Positions 41,050-51,459 of a DNA stretch of 64,000 bases are shown piece by piece (position 1 is the first letter of the stretch; every line of letters begins with the position of its first letter). The DNA is taken from assembly GCF_029382255.1 (NCBI RefSeq), contig NZ_JARLLG010000014.1, positions 20,757 through 84,756 on the forward strand. The letters are read 5' to 3'. The stretch comes from Isoptericola croceus. GTDB lineage: Bacteria; Actinomycetota; Actinomycetes; Actinomycetales; Cellulomonadaceae. Below the pieces are notes generated by a model that saw nothing but the letters and a program-made list of their open reading frames with translations, was not told the DNA's origin and ran no database searches. The translations under genes were made by a program, and so were the position numbers.

Positions 41050-42936
41050 TCAGTCGCGCGCCAGCGCCGCCAGCGCGTCGCGCACCGAGTCCTCCGCCCG
41101 CAGCCGCTGCGCCGTGACGATCTGGTCCCGGCTGGCGTGGTCGAGGAACTCGACCGGCAGGCCGCGGTGCACGAACGGGGTGCGCACGCCCTGCTCTGCC
41201 GCGCGCTGGGCGAGCATCGCCCCGACGCCGCCGTCGACCACGCCGTCCTCGATCGTGACCACCAGGTCGTGCTCGCCGGTCATCTTGACGAGGCGCTCGG
41301 GCACGGGCAGGACCCACGTCGGGGACACGACGTCGACCTCGAGGCCGTGCACCGCCAGCGACTCCCCGGCGGCCAGCGCCGAGGCGACCATCGAGCCGAC
41401 ACCGACGACCAGCACCTTGCTCCGCGCCGGGGCGGCGGCCGGCGTGTGCCGGGCCACCACGTCGACGCCCTCGAGCTCCTCGACCGCCTCGATCGGGTCG
41501 CCGAGCGCACCCTTCGGGTACCGCACGACGGTCGGGGCGTCGTCGACGTCGACAGCGGTGCGCAGCGCCGAGCGGAGCGTCGCCTCGTCGCGCGGCGCGG
41601 CCAGCCGCAGCCCCGGCACGATGCGCAGCATCGCCATGTCCCACATGCCGTTGTGGCTCGCGCCGTCCTCGCCGGTGATGCCCGCGCGGTCGAGGACGAA
41701 CGTCACGCCGGCGGAGTGCAGGGCGACGTCCATGAGGACCTGGTCGAACGCACGGTTGAGGAACGTCGCGTAGACGGCGACCACGGGGTGCAGCCCGGCG
41801 AACGCCATGCCGGCCGCGGAGGTGACGGCGTGCTGCTCGGCGATGCCGACGTCGAACGTCCGCCCGGGGAACTCGTCCGCGAAGGGCGCCAGACCCACGG
41901 GGTGGAGCATCGCGGCGGTGAGGCAGACGACGTCGGGGCGGCGCCGGCCGATCTCGACGATCTCGTCGGCGAAGACCTGGGTCCAGCCGAAGCGCGACGG
42001 CGCGACCGGCAGGCCGGTCTCCGGGTGGATCTTGCCGACGGCGTGGAACCGGTCGGCGACGTCCTCCTCGGCCGGGGTGTAGCCACGCCCCTTCTCGGTG
42101 ATGACGTGCACGATCACCGGGCCGCCGAAGGCCTTGGCACGGCGCAGCGCGGCCTCCGTCGCCGCGGTGTCGTGACCGTCGACGGGACCGATGTACTTCA
42201 GGCCGAGGTCCTCGAACATGCCCTGGGGGGCGACGACGTCCTTGAGGCCCTTCTTCAGGCCGTGCAGCCACTCGTAGGCGAACCGTCCCGGCGCTCCCGT
42301 GCGGTGCAGGGTGCGCTTGCCCCAGCCGAGGAACGCCTCGTAGCCGCGGGTGACCCGCAGCGTGTCCAGGTGGTTGGCCACGCCCCCGATGGTCGGCGAG
42401 TAGGAGCGACCGTTGTCGTTCACGACGATGACGAGCCGGCGGTCGGCGTCGGCGGCGATGTTGTTGATCGCCTCCCACGCCATGCCGCCCGTGAGCGCTC
42501 CGTCACCGATGACGGCCACGACGTGGCGGTCGTCCCGGCGGGTGACCGTGTTGGCCTTCGCGATCCCGTCGGCCCAGGACAGCGCGGTCGAGGCGTGCGA
42601 GTTCTCCACGACATCGTGGTCGGACTCGGCGCGGCTCGGGTAGCCGGACAGCCCGTCGCGCTTGCGCAGCGCGGAGAAGTCCTGGCGACCGGTCAGGAGC
42701 TTGTGCACGTAGGACTGGTGGCCCGTGTCGAAGACGAACGTATCCCTCGGCGAGGCGAAGGCGCGGTGCATCGCGATCGTGAGCTCGACCACCCCGAGGT
42801 TCGGGCCCAGGTGACCGCCCGTGCGTGAGACGTTCTCGACGAGGAAGTCGCGGATCTCGGCCGCGAGCTGCCGGGTCTGTGCCGGGGTCAGGCGCCGCAC
42901 GTCCGCGGGTGACTCGATCGTGCTCAGCAGCCCCAT
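41050..42936 (-). CDS. dxs: 1-deoxy-D-xylulose-5-phosphate synthase
   Basis: The 628-residue thiamine-diphosphate enzyme condenses pyruvate and glyceraldehyde 3-phosphate in the MEP isoprenoid pathway. Motifs are [40 protein letters not shown] then [16 protein letters not shown], and [19 protein letters not shown]. The ATG at 42936 follows GGGAGGAA. The divergent GuaB1 gene starts 82 nt away, so the two promoters share that gap. Confidence 0.95.
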   Translation of the reverse strand: MGLLSTIESPADVRRLTPAQTRQLAAEIRDFLVENVSRTGGHLGPNLGVVELTIAMHRAFASPRDTFVFDTGHQSYVHKLLTGRQDFSALRKRDGLSGYPSRAESDHDVVENSHASTALSWADGIAKANTVTRRDDRHVVAVIGDGALTGGMAWEAINNIAADADRRLVIVVNDNGRSYSPTIGGVANHLDTLRVTRGYEAFLGWGKRTLHRTGAPGRFAYEWLHGLKKGLKDVVAPQGMFEDLGLKYIGPVDGHDTAATEAALRRAKAFGGPVIVHVITEKGRGYTPAEEDVADRFHAVGKIHPETGLPVAPSRFGWTQVFADEIVEIGRRRPDVVCLTAAMLHPVGLAPFADEFPGRTFDVGIAEQHAVTSAAGMAFAGLHPVVAVYATFLNRAFDQVLMDVALHSAGVTFVLDRAGITGEDGASHNGMWDMAMLRIVPGLRLAAPRDEATLRSALRTAVDVDDAPTVVRYPKGALGDPIEAVEELEGVDVVARHTPAAAPARSKVLVVGVGSMVASALAAGESLAVHGLEVDVVSPTWVLPVPERLVKMTGEHDLVVTIEDGVVDGGVGAMLAQRAAEQGVRTPFVHRGLPVEFLDHASRDQIVTAQRLRAEDSVRDALAALARD

Positions 42937-43009
42937 GCGTTCCTCCCACTGGTCATCGGACAACTCTAAGCGCTGTTCGTGACGGCACTGTGCAGGTGCT
43001 GGGCGGTAG

Positions 43010-44491
<1,482 letters not shown>

Positions 44492-44503
<12 letters not shown>

Positions 44504-45187
44504 TTCCGCGCCCGCGACCAGCTCGCCGCGCTGGCCGACGGTGGCAGCTTCGCCGACCCGTGGCGGCACGCCCTCGGCGAGACCGACCTGTCAGCGGCCC
44601 GACCGGCTGCGGTACTGGTCCTCTTCGGCGTGCTGGATGCGCTCGCCGCGGACCACGACGCCCAGGCCCGGGCCGTCTCTCGCGACCTCGATGTGCTGCT
44701 GCTGGCCCGCGCGGCCACCCTCCGCTCGCACGCCGGGCAGGTGGCCTTCCCCGGCGGGCGCGTCGAGCCGGACGAGGGTGTCGTCGAGGCGGCACTCCGG
44801 GAAGCCACGGAGGAGACGGGCGTGGACACCGCCGGCGTCGAGGTGCTCGGCACGCTCGAGGCGCTGCCCATGCCGGTCAGCAACCACGTGGTCACCCCGG
44901 TGCTCGCGTGGTGGGCGCGCCAGTCCCCCGTCGGCGTCGTCGACCCGGCCGAGTCCGCGCACGTCTTCCGCGCCCCGGTGGCCGACCTCCTCGACCCTGC
45001 CCGCCGCGTCACCACCGTGGTACGCCGTGGCGGGCAGGTCTGGCGCGGCCCGGGGTTCCAGCTGGTCGACGGCGGTACGGAGCACCTCGTCTGGGGGTTC
45101 ACCGCGGGCATCCTGGACGCCCTGTTCGACCAGCTCGGCTGGACCGAGGCCTGGGACCGCACGAAGGAGCTGGAGATCGCGCCGTGA
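44492..45187 (+). CDS. NUDIX hydrolase, CoA pyrophosphatase-like
   Basis: The protein (about 230 residues) has the Nudix box GGRVEPDEGVVEAALREATE followed by ETGV, preceded by RSHAGQVAFPGG, which is typical of CoA pyrophosphatases (NudL/YeaB). WRGPGFQLVDGGTEHLVWGF then TAGILDAL lies near the end. It may start at GTG 44492 or ATG 44498, both inside the tandem repeat, and no strong ribosome site is visible. It is probably co-transcribed with guaB1. Confidence 0.88.
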
Positions 45188-45197
45188 GCAGGGACCG

Positions 45198-46082
45198 ATG
45201 AAGGCAGACCTGGACGTCACCGTCGACCTCGTCCGGGGGCTGCTGGCCGAGCAGCACCCCGACCTGGCCGGGCTCCCGCTCCGTGTGGAGGCCAACGGCT
45301 GGGACAACGTCATGATCAGGCTCGGCGACGACCTGGCCGTCCGCGTCCCGCGCCGCGAGGTCGCGGCGCACCTCGTGGAGCACGAGCAGCGGTGGCTGCC
45401 GGTGCTGGCGCCGCGGCTGCCGGTGACCGTGCCCGTCGCGCTCCGGGTCGGGCGACCCAGCGTGGGCCTGGGCTACCCGTGGTCGTGGTCCGTGGTGCCG
45501 TGGACCGACGGGCGTCGCGGCTCTGACGTCGCGCCCGAGCGACGGCGCCGCGTCGCCGGGCCGCTCGCCGCCTTTCACCATGCCCTGCACTCCCCGGCGC
45601 CGTCGGACGCCCCGGTCAACCCGGTGCGCGGCGTGGCTCTTCCCACCCGGGACGAGGCCCTGCGCGGCCGCGTCGAGCGCGGCGTCGTGCCGGACGGCGA
45701 CGAGGTGCTCGCCCTGTGGTCACAACTGGTCGAGGCACCGGGCTGGGAGGGGCTTCCCTTGTGGATCCACGGTGACCCTCATCCCGGCAACCTCGTGCTG
45801 GCCGACGACGGGACGTTGCGTGCCGTCGTCGACTTCGGTGACATGACGGCCGGTGATCCGGCGACGGACCTGGCGGCCGCGTGGCTCGTCCTCGACGCCG
45901 AGGGTCGAGCGGTCTACCGTGACGCGCTCGGCGACCGGTACCCCGCCGACGACCCGGTGTGGCTCCGTGCCCGCGGCTGGGCCCTGACGATGTCCACGTC
46001 GATGCTCGAGTCCGGCCCGGAGAGCGCCTGGGTGCACAGGATGGGTACCGAGTCGCTGGCCCGGGTGCTGGGCGACACCTGA
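45198..46082 (+). CDS. Aminoglycoside phosphotransferase-like (APH family) kinase
   Basis: The 294-residue protein has the APH fold with LRVEANGWDNVMIRLGDDLA then VRVPRR (nucleotide-binding lobe), the Brenner motif LWIHGDPHPGNLVLADDG and the metal-binding AVVDFGDMTAGDPATDLAAA. The family includes antibiotic kinases and many uncharacterised small-molecule kinases. It follows the NUDIX gene by 10 nt. No evidence points to resistance. Confidence 0.86.
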   Translation: MKADLDVTVDLVRGLLAEQHPDLAGLPLRVEANGWDNVMIRLGDDLAVRVPRREVAAHLVEHEQRWLPVLAPRLPVTVPVALRVGRPSVGLGYPWSWSVVPWTDGRRGSDVAPERRRRVAGPLAAFHHALHSPAPSDAPVNPVRGVALPTRDEALRGRVERGVVPDGDEVLALWSQLVEAPGWEGLPLWIHGDPHPGNLVLADDGTLRAVVDFGDMTAGDPATDLAAAWLVLDAEGRAVYRDALGDRYPADDPVWLRARGWALTMSTSMLESGPESAWVHRMGTESLARVLGDT

Positions 46083-46124
46083 CCCTTCACCCGGCCTGGC
46101 GGAGCGGCCGGCCTGCCGGGTCGC

Positions 46125-46772
46125 TCAGGCGAGCTCGGCGGGGTCTGCACCGCGGGCGACGAGCACGGCCCGGACCGCTGCGCTCGCCCGCCCGTAGACC
46201 GCGTCGTCGTCGAGCAGCAGGGACCGGTCGTTCGCCCCGCCGAGCAGGGCGGTGATCTCGAAGACGAGCTGCTCGGCGTCGACGTCCGCCGCGAGCTCGC
46301 CCGCGGCGGCCGCGAGCTCGACATGGTGGCGCAGGTACCCCTCCCACTCCTGGTGCGCCGCGACGACCGCGTCGCGCACCGGCCCGTCCTGGCCGTCGAG
46401 CTCGATCTCGGCCGTCCGGAAGAAGCAGCCACCGGCGAACACGCGGGACCTCGAGTAGTCGACCCATGACCCGACAAGGGCCCACAGGCGTCGCAGCCCG
46501 GGCGGCGCGGCCCGGGCCGGTGCGAGGACGGCATCGACGAACAGCGTCCGGGCGTGCTCCACGACGGCCAGCTGCAGCCTTTCCTTGGAGCCGAACAGCC
46601 CGGCAATGCCGCTCTTGTTCACCGGCGCCACGCCGGCCAGCGAACCGAAGGTCAACCCCCCGAGCCCGTCGAGGGAGGCGGCCTGCACCGCCTGGTCGAG
46701 CACTGCCCGGCGCGTGCGGTCGCCGCGCGCGCGTCGACCGTCGGTCGAGGCGCTCTCCACCATCTGACGCAT
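46125..46772 (-). CDS. TetR family transcriptional regulator
   Basis: The 215-residue protein has the N-terminal HTH (RTRRAVLDQAVQAASLDGLG, then LTFGSLAGVAPVNKSGIAGL then FGSKERLQLAVVEHA) typical of TetR repressors, and the C-terminal half matches a TetR_C-type ligand domain. It is divergent from the alpha/beta hydrolase gene, and a 14-bp inverted repeat operator lies between them. It probably represses both its own gene and the hydrolase, releasing on an unknown ligand. Confidence 0.9.
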   Translation of the reverse strand: MRQMVESASTDGRRARGDRTRRAVLDQAVQAASLDGLGGLTFGSLAGVAPVNKSGIAGLFGSKERLQLAVVEHARTLFVDAVLAPARAAPPGLRRLWALVGSWVDYSRSRVFAGGCFFRTAEIELDGQDGPVRDAVVAAHQEWEGYLRHHVELAAAAGELAADVDAEQLVFEITALLGGANDRSLLLDDDAVYGRASAAVRAVLVARGADPAELA

Positions 46773-46781
46773 GACGACGAT

Positions 46782-46824
46782 TGTACGACCGTTCGTTCAG
46801 TATTACTGTGCGAACGATCGTACA
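46782..46824. promoter_or_regulatory. Probable TetR operator between the divergent genes
   Basis: The arms tgtacgaccgttcg (46782-46795) and cgaacgatcgtaca (46811-46824) are inverted repeats with one mismatch, and each contains a smaller internal palindrome. The site starts 10 nt from the tetR start and ends 24 nt from the hydrolase start. Confidence 0.75.
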
Positions 46825-46847
46825 GTTATCGAGCTCAGGAGGATCCC

Positions 46848-47732
46848 GTGCCATTCGTCCCTGCCCCGGTCCGCACCGGCTTCCAGCTGCTCGGCACGGT
46901 CGCCCCGCCACTGGCGGTGGAGCTCGGCCTGCGCATCATGCGCCACGTCGGGCAACCGGCACGCGTGCGCCCCGCGGACCAGCAGGTGCACGACGCCGCC
47001 CGCCGCGGGACGATCCGCGTCGCCGGCGAGCACATCGCCACCTACGCCTGGGGCGACCCTGCGGCTCCTCCGGTCCTCCTCGTCCACGGCTGGCAGCTGC
47101 GAGCGTCACGGTTCGGTCGACTCGTCGAGGCGTTCCGAGAGGCGGGCCTGCAGCCCGTGGCGTTCGACGGCGTCGCACACGGCGAGTCCTCCGGCCGCTA
47201 CACCCAGGCGGTGCAGCACGCCGCCGTCCTCCGCGCCCTCCAGGAGCAGGTCGGCCGTGCCGCGGGTGTCGTCGGCCACTCCCTCGGAGGACTGGCCGCC
47301 GGGCTCGCACTGCGAGACGGCCTGGCCGCCGACCGGTTCGTGGCCATCGCGGCCCCGACCGGGTTCGAGTCGGTCGTCGGCTCCTTCGTGCGGCAGTCCG
47401 GCATCCCGCCACGGTGGCACGACCGGCTCGCAGACCGGGCGGCACAGGTCATGTTCCCCGATGTCGCCGACCCGCGCACCGAGCTCGACCTGACCCGGCG
47501 CCCCGTCCCGGCCGGAGTCCCCACCCTGTTCGTCCAGAGCACCGACGACACCATGAACGACCCGGAGAACGCTCGCCGCCTGCACGCGGCACACCCCGGC
47601 AGCGAGCTCCTGCTGCCACCCGGGCTGGGCCACAACCGCGTGCTGGACGACCCCGCGGTCGTGCGGGCCGTCGTCGAGCACGTCCTGGCGGCGGACCGCG
47701 CACCCTCCGGCCATGCCGCATCTCAGGCCTGA
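46848..47732 (+). CDS. Alpha/beta hydrolase
   Basis: The 294-residue protein begins at GTG 46848 after a perfect AGGAGG with 5-nt spacing. The fold signatures are PPVLLVHGWQLRASRFG (oxyanion), GVVGHSLGGLAAGLALRDGL (nucleophile elbow G-H-S-L-G) and GLGHNRVLDDP (catalytic His), with TLFVQSTDDTMNDP near the acid. It is a probable esterase or lipase under control of the divergent TetR regulator. Confidence 0.88.
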   Translation: MPFVPAPVRTGFQLLGTVAPPLAVELGLRIMRHVGQPARVRPADQQVHDAARRGTIRVAGEHIATYAWGDPAAPPVLLVHGWQLRASRFGRLVEAFREAGLQPVAFDGVAHGESSGRYTQAVQHAAVLRALQEQVGRAAGVVGHSLGGLAAGLALRDGLAADRFVAIAAPTGFESVVGSFVRQSGIPPRWHDRLADRAAQVMFPDVADPRTELDLTRRPVPAGVPTLFVQSTDDTMNDPENARRLHAAHPGSELLLPPGLGHNRVLDDPAVVRAVVEHVLAADRAPSGHAASQA

Positions 47733-48145
47733 CCGCGCCGTCGCGACGCGCTTCGGCCAATGGTCGGCGCCGGGCCGGTTCACGCCGACGGGCGGGAAGA
47801 GCATCGTCAGCACGCGCTGGACCATCGGCGTCTCGGCGATCACGTCGCCACCCCACAGCGGCTACTCGGTGCGTTGCACGGCGTCGCGCAGCGACCGAGG
47901 CGTCTGAGCCTCACGGTAGATGGTGATCAGCCGCACCGCGGTGGCCGCTGGCGTGCGGTGATGCGCGCGGTTCGTGTGCAGCAAGAGCCGGGCCAGCGGG
48001 TGGTGTGCCGGATCCCTCGTGTGCTGGAACGGCTGCAGTCCTGGAGCCGTCGGATGAACTCTGTGTCGGCCCGCAGAGACGCCAGCGCGTTCTTGACCTT
48101 CTTCTTCGCCCGCACGGCGAAGACGTCGAAGGCCTCTGCGGCCGG
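47733..48145. other. Gene-poor accessory stretch
   Basis: No intact gene is visible. Short open frames on both strands do not match a recognised family and switch frame often, which looks like decayed DNA between the hydrolase gene and the toxin-antitoxin module. Confidence 0.5.
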
Positions 48146-48328
48146 GACGTCGACGAGTTTGGCCGGCTTCTCTTCGAGGGGCGCGAACGGGGAGCGTCAA
48201 TGAGGGCCATCGCCCGAGTCCTGGGCGTGCCCGTCGGCACCGTCCACAAGGTGCTCTCCGAGCAAATGACCGATGTGGTGGCCGTCCGCGCCCGCGAGAT
48301 CGCCCAGCCCTCGGCGACGCAGGCCTGA
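48146..48328 (+). pseudogene. Helix-turn-helix fragment resembling a recombinase C-terminus
   Basis: The frame encodes DVDEFGRLLFEGRERGASMR followed by AIARVLGVPVGTVHKVLSEQ, a classic HTH as found at the end of serine recombinases or in mobile-element regulators. No catalytic domain precedes it and upstream sequence in this frame is not protein-like, so it is taken as a remnant. Expression as a short DNA-binding protein cannot be excluded. Confidence 0.4.
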
Positions 48329-48375
48329 TAGCGAGGACCACCTCAGTCGGCTCGGCAGGCAGGAGAGCCACTCGA

Positions 48376-48404
48376 TAGACTTCCGAACACGTTCCGAATA
48401 TGAT
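48376..48404 (+). promoter_or_regulatory. Promoter and repeat operator of the toxin-antitoxin module
   Basis: TAGACT (48376-48381) and TATGAT (48399-48404) are 17 bp apart, and the antitoxin ATG lies 6 nt after the -10 box, so the mRNA is probably leaderless. Two direct repeats ttccgaa (48381-48387 and 48392-48398) occupy the spacer with an 11-bp period, a likely antitoxin binding site for autoregulation. Confidence 0.6.
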
Positions 48405-48410
48405 GGTTTC

Positions 48411-48875
48411 ATGGCCATCGCAGACCTCCCCGCACGGACCCGGCGCTCCTCAGACCTGAGCAAGCACTCGGCCGAGGTCTTTGCCGAGGCCGAGGACCAC
48501 CCCGTCACCGTGACCCGGCGCGACGGCGAGGCGCTGGTGCTGATGTCGCAGCGCGAGGCCGACGGTCGTGCTCACCTGCTGAACTTCGCCGCGCAGCTCA
48601 TCACCGTGACGCTGGACGACAACGGCACGCTCGCCGAGCGCATGGCGAAGGCCTTCCCGTGGATGCTGGCGCTCCCCCCTGCTGATCGAGAGACCTGCGC
48701 GCAGGATCTCGTCGACGCTGCGCGCGCGTCGTTCTCGACCGATCAGCCGCACCTGGCGATCGCTGAGCTGACGTCCTGGAAGGAGACGGCCACCGCGATG
48801 GCAGCTGGGCTGGGCAACGTCGACCTCGAGTGGCTCGACGACGACGAGGCGGCCGAGCCCGTCGAGCGTCCCTGA
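48411..48875 (+). CDS. Phd/YefM-like antitoxin
   Basis: The 154-residue protein opens with the prevent-host-death type N-terminus: ARTRRSSDLSKHSAEVFAEA then EDHPVTVTRRDGEALVLMSQ, the DNA-binding and dimer segment of Phd/YefM antitoxins. The C-terminal extension (residues about 60-154, acidic, ending ELTSWKETATAMAAGLGNVD) is longer than in classic Phd and would wrap the toxin. The toxin gene begins 2 nt after its stop. Confidence 0.78.
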   Translation: MAIADLPARTRRSSDLSKHSAEVFAEAEDHPVTVTRRDGEALVLMSQREADGRAHLLNFAAQLITVTLDDNGTLAERMAKAFPWMLALPPADRETCAQDLVDAARASFSTDQPHLAIAELTSWKETATAMAAGLGNVDLEWLDDDEAAEPVERP

Positions 48876-48877
48876 TC

Positions 48878-49228
48878 GTGGCGGCCGGCAAGAAGGGCGC
48901 GCTGGTCCCCCGACCCCCGAAGAAGGCGGAGTATGAGATCCGCTTCGGGACCACAGAGGCGCAGAAGGGCTGGCGGGACCTCGTTGCGACCATGCGGAAC
49001 TCAATGGCGCAGACCTGGGACTTCCTGACGCGCACGCCTCTGGCCACGACCCCGACGAACTACCCCCTCAAGGGTGAACTCGGCACGATCGAGCGCGGCG
49101 GGAAGCGTCGTGAGCGCTGGCAGCACAAGCCGACGGTGAAGGGCACTGCGCGCATCTGGTTCTACGTTGACGACCGCACGGTTTTCCTCGAGCAGGTGCA
49201 TACGAGCCATCCGAACGAGACGAAGTAG
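48878..49228 (+). CDS. RelE/ParE-like toxin of the type II module
   Basis: The 116-residue basic protein (KKAEYEIRFGTTEAQKGWRD, then YPLKGELGTIERGGKRRERW, then TARIWFYVDDRTVFLEQVHT) has the helix-then-sheet order and the final F-L-E-Q-V-H-T strand of RelE-type mRNA interferases. It starts at GTG 48878, directly after the antitoxin, and the pair should be co-translated. Family assignment is by pattern; the RelE catalytic residues cannot be fixed from one sequence. Confidence 0.7.
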   Translation: MAAGKKGALVPRPPKKAEYEIRFGTTEAQKGWRDLVATMRNSMAQTWDFLTRTPLATTPTNYPLKGELGTIERGGKRRERWQHKPTVKGTARIWFYVDDRTVFLEQVHTSHPNETK

Positions 49229-49532
49229 TAGCCCCGGACGAGGTGCTGGACGGAATCGGCCCGGCGCCTCGATGACGACACCCCGTAGGTGTCGGTGATC
49301 GTGGAGGCGACGACATGACCGGCAACAGCTAGTCGTATACCGAGGGCAGCATCGACTTGACCGCGGGCCACAGATCGTGCCGGGCAGGTTCGCGTTCTGG
49401 TCGATCTGTGGAAGGAACGGCCGTTCTACCGGGATCCCGTACTGCGTTGCCGCAGGTCAGGCTCTACGGCGTGTCGACGGGCGACCCGCCCGCTACTGGG
49501 AAAGACTCACTGTCGCGTCAACGAAAGGAACC
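49229..49532. other. Intergenic stretch without a clear gene
   Basis: No convincing gene is present. The end of the stretch supplies the ribosome site (aaagga) of the gene starting at 49533. Confidence 0.5.
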
Positions 49533-50438
49533 ATGCTCGCATCACCGCCCACGGACTTGTCCGTGCACGACGACCGTTTTGTACTCTCGGGGAGCTCATC
49601 GATGTGGGTCGACCTCGCTTGGGAGGGGATGGATCCAGACCATCCGTTGACGCTTCCCGACGGTCGAGACATCTCCGATGTCATCGCCTCCGGGAACGTC
49701 CGACAGATCATCGACCAGGTTTGGCTCAAGATAGTCAACTACGGCAAGCCGACCGACATGCTGTGGAGCACTGGGATGGCAATCACCGTGGTCTCGCGGC
49801 GAATGGCCGACGCGCTCATCGAGGCGGGGGCCGAGGACGTCGACGTCTTCCCGGTGACCGTGCGGCGTCAGCGGTCACCTGACCTGGAAGACTATGTCCT
49901 CCTGGTCTGCAACGGTCACGGCGCGGATCGGCGAGTCCGGGAGTTCCCCCTAGGGAGACGGTCCACATCGTCGCTCGACGTCCATGCGGATGTGCTAGCC
50001 AAGGTGCGCCAGCGCGGCTGTGCTGGCTTCGAGGTCGAGGATGCTCGGCAACTGGCTGAGGACATCGCCGCCGAACAGAGCGCGATCCCGGAGGACCCGG
50101 TGTGCCGGGACCCACAGCTATGGTCGTCCACTCACGAGTCGGGTGCCACCAGGCTTCGGTTGACCATCGATGAAACCGTTGAGGACTCATTGTTCGCCGT
50201 ACCTGTCGACGCGCTATCCTCGGCAATCACGATTGAGAATCTCACTGAGAATCCGGACGGCTCCCTGTCATCGCACGACGCGACACCGATCACGTTCTTC
50301 CCACCGTTTGCGAAGGACGCCTCCGGGATGGTCGTCAACTCCTTCTTGGTTCAGGACGACGAGCAGCTCCTCCTGAACGTCGACCACTTCCCCGGAAGCG
50401 CTGAGTACCCGTTGACCGTCGACATAGCTATACGCTGA
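49533..50438 (+). CDS. Hypothetical protein with weak similarity to Imm11/DUF1629-type proteins
   Basis: The 301-residue product starts at ATG 49533 (MLASPPTDLSVHDDRFVLSG) after aaagga. The middle part, GKPTDMLWSTGMAITVVSRR then MADALIEAGAEDVDVFPVTV, follows the order seen in DUF1629/Imm11-type immunity proteins, where a binding-site strand is followed by a helix and a paired strand. The rest (FEVEDARQLAEDIAAEQSAI, then TRLRLTIDETVEDSLFAVPV) is not recognised. A strong terminator follows at 50603. It may be an orphan immunity or defence-related gene; that is tentative. Confidence 0.5.
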   Translation: MLASPPTDLSVHDDRFVLSGSSSMWVDLAWEGMDPDHPLTLPDGRDISDVIASGNVRQIIDQVWLKIVNYGKPTDMLWSTGMAITVVSRRMADALIEAGAEDVDVFPVTVRRQRSPDLEDYVLLVCNGHGADRRVREFPLGRRSTSSLDVHADVLAKVRQRGCAGFEVEDARQLAEDIAAEQSAIPEDPVCRDPQLWSSTHESGATRLRLTIDETVEDSLFAVPVDALSSAITIENLTENPDGSLSSHDATPITFFPPFAKDASGMVVNSFLVQDDEQLLLNVDHFPGSAEYPLTVDIAIR

Positions 50439-50602
50439 CCTCTCTCCACAGCGGGGACTTGCCTACACTCGCCTCCCGAGCAGCGGCAGCACCCACCAGT
50501 CACGTTCGACCACGCGACATGCCAGCACCACTCGGTGAGCCCGTTGGCCGCGTTGTGGAACCCAGGTCTGAAGAGTCTCCGATGACCAACTAGGTCGCGG
50601 CG

Positions 50603-50640
50603 AGAGCGGGCGCTTCCTGCCGTCAGGAAGCGCCCGCTCT
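50603..50640 (+). terminator. Strong terminator hairpin
   Basis: The 17-bp arms agagcgggcgcttcctg and caggaagcgcccgctct are perfect, with a 4-nt loop. Confidence 0.85.
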
Positions 50641-50681
50641 GCTGTATCGCGTGATGGTCATGCAATGCTGCCGAGCTGACC

Positions 50682-51090
50682 GTGCACGCGCTCAATGCTC
50701 TCCCAGATCCGCAGTCCACCCCGGATCACCAGCACAGACTCACCGACAGCGCCGAAACGGATCCTCGACTCGCTGTGAGCACCGCCACGGCGGTGATCGA
50801 GTCGAACGCCATGCGTGCTCACCGCAGGCGGGCGAGCTACGCCCGTGCGGCGAAGGTACTTGCCCTGGTCGACGCTACCCAGGAATCGCTCGGCCCTCGT
50901 GGCCAAGTCCGTCAGCGACGAGGACCGGGCGCTTCGCCAGGCCCTGCAGTCACTGGTCATCCTCACCCAGAGCGCGACCCAGCTCAGGAACAGCGTCGGC
51001 ATCGACCACGGAGCCGAGGAGGCGCCGGCGCGTCCGCGACACGCCCGTCTGGTCGTCGGGGGGCCTAGGTCTGGTGCCGGCTCATACTGA
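50682..51090 (+). pseudogene. Abortive-infection C-terminal (Abi_C) domain remnant, frameshifted
   Basis: One frame encodes ETDPRLAVSTATAVIESNAM, then YARAAKVLALVDATQESLG, and another continues after about 50885 as ALRQALQSLVILTQSATQLR then NSVGIDHGAEEAPARPRHAR then LVVGG, ending at 51090. Joined, these follow the Abi_C domain order: a P-x-L-A-I-S-T-A-x-x-L-I-E-S helix, then LRN-x3-G-x-GHG and the HARL helix. One indel separates the two halves and no N-terminal domain precedes it. The stretch 51091-51406 beyond it shows no gene. Confidence 0.55.
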
Positions 51091-51406
51091 AGACGCTGGC
51101 CGATCCGGAGGCACCCTGGCGTCGTTCGATGTCCTGATCGCGGCCGGTGTCGATCGCCGTCAACCAGGGTTCGCCCGCTGCCATGCGTGAGCCCCTACGA
51201 GTCTGGTCGCCGGCCATGGCCGCGCGTGGTACCGATGTCGCGTGACAGCAAACGTAGATGGCTGGCGCTCTCACGGGCACGCTTCGTCATGCTTGCCCCA
51301 GTCACAGGCATGCAAGCCGCAGTAGTGGTGACACCTGTAGACGCGACCGTCAGATCTCACATGCTCCGGCAGCACACGATGGACCACGGAACGGCACGAC
51401 ACGTGC

Positions 51407-51438
51407 GCGCCCCGCCAGGCCGAAGCCTGACGGGGCGC
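51407..51438 (-). terminator. Terminator downstream of acnA
   Basis: The arms gcgccccgccaggc and gcctgacggggcgc pair over 13 of 14 positions around a 4-nt loop, 21 nt after the acnA stop. Confidence 0.75.
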
Positions 51439-51459
51439 TTGTGCGAGCCGATCAGCTCA

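Noticed and set aside
40529-42478. A 649-residue minus-strand frame across dxs and the GCS2 ligase
   Set aside because: It crosses two well-defined genes in the wrong frame; the real dxs frame has all thiamine-diphosphate motifs.
47106-47843. A minus-strand frame opposite the alpha/beta hydrolase gene
   Set aside because: It is the shadow of the hydrolase gene and has no domain of its own.
50651-51190. A 179-residue plus-strand frame as a real gene
   Set aside because: Its frame is Arg/Ser-rich and unlike a protein, while the two other frames contain the Abi_C remnant.
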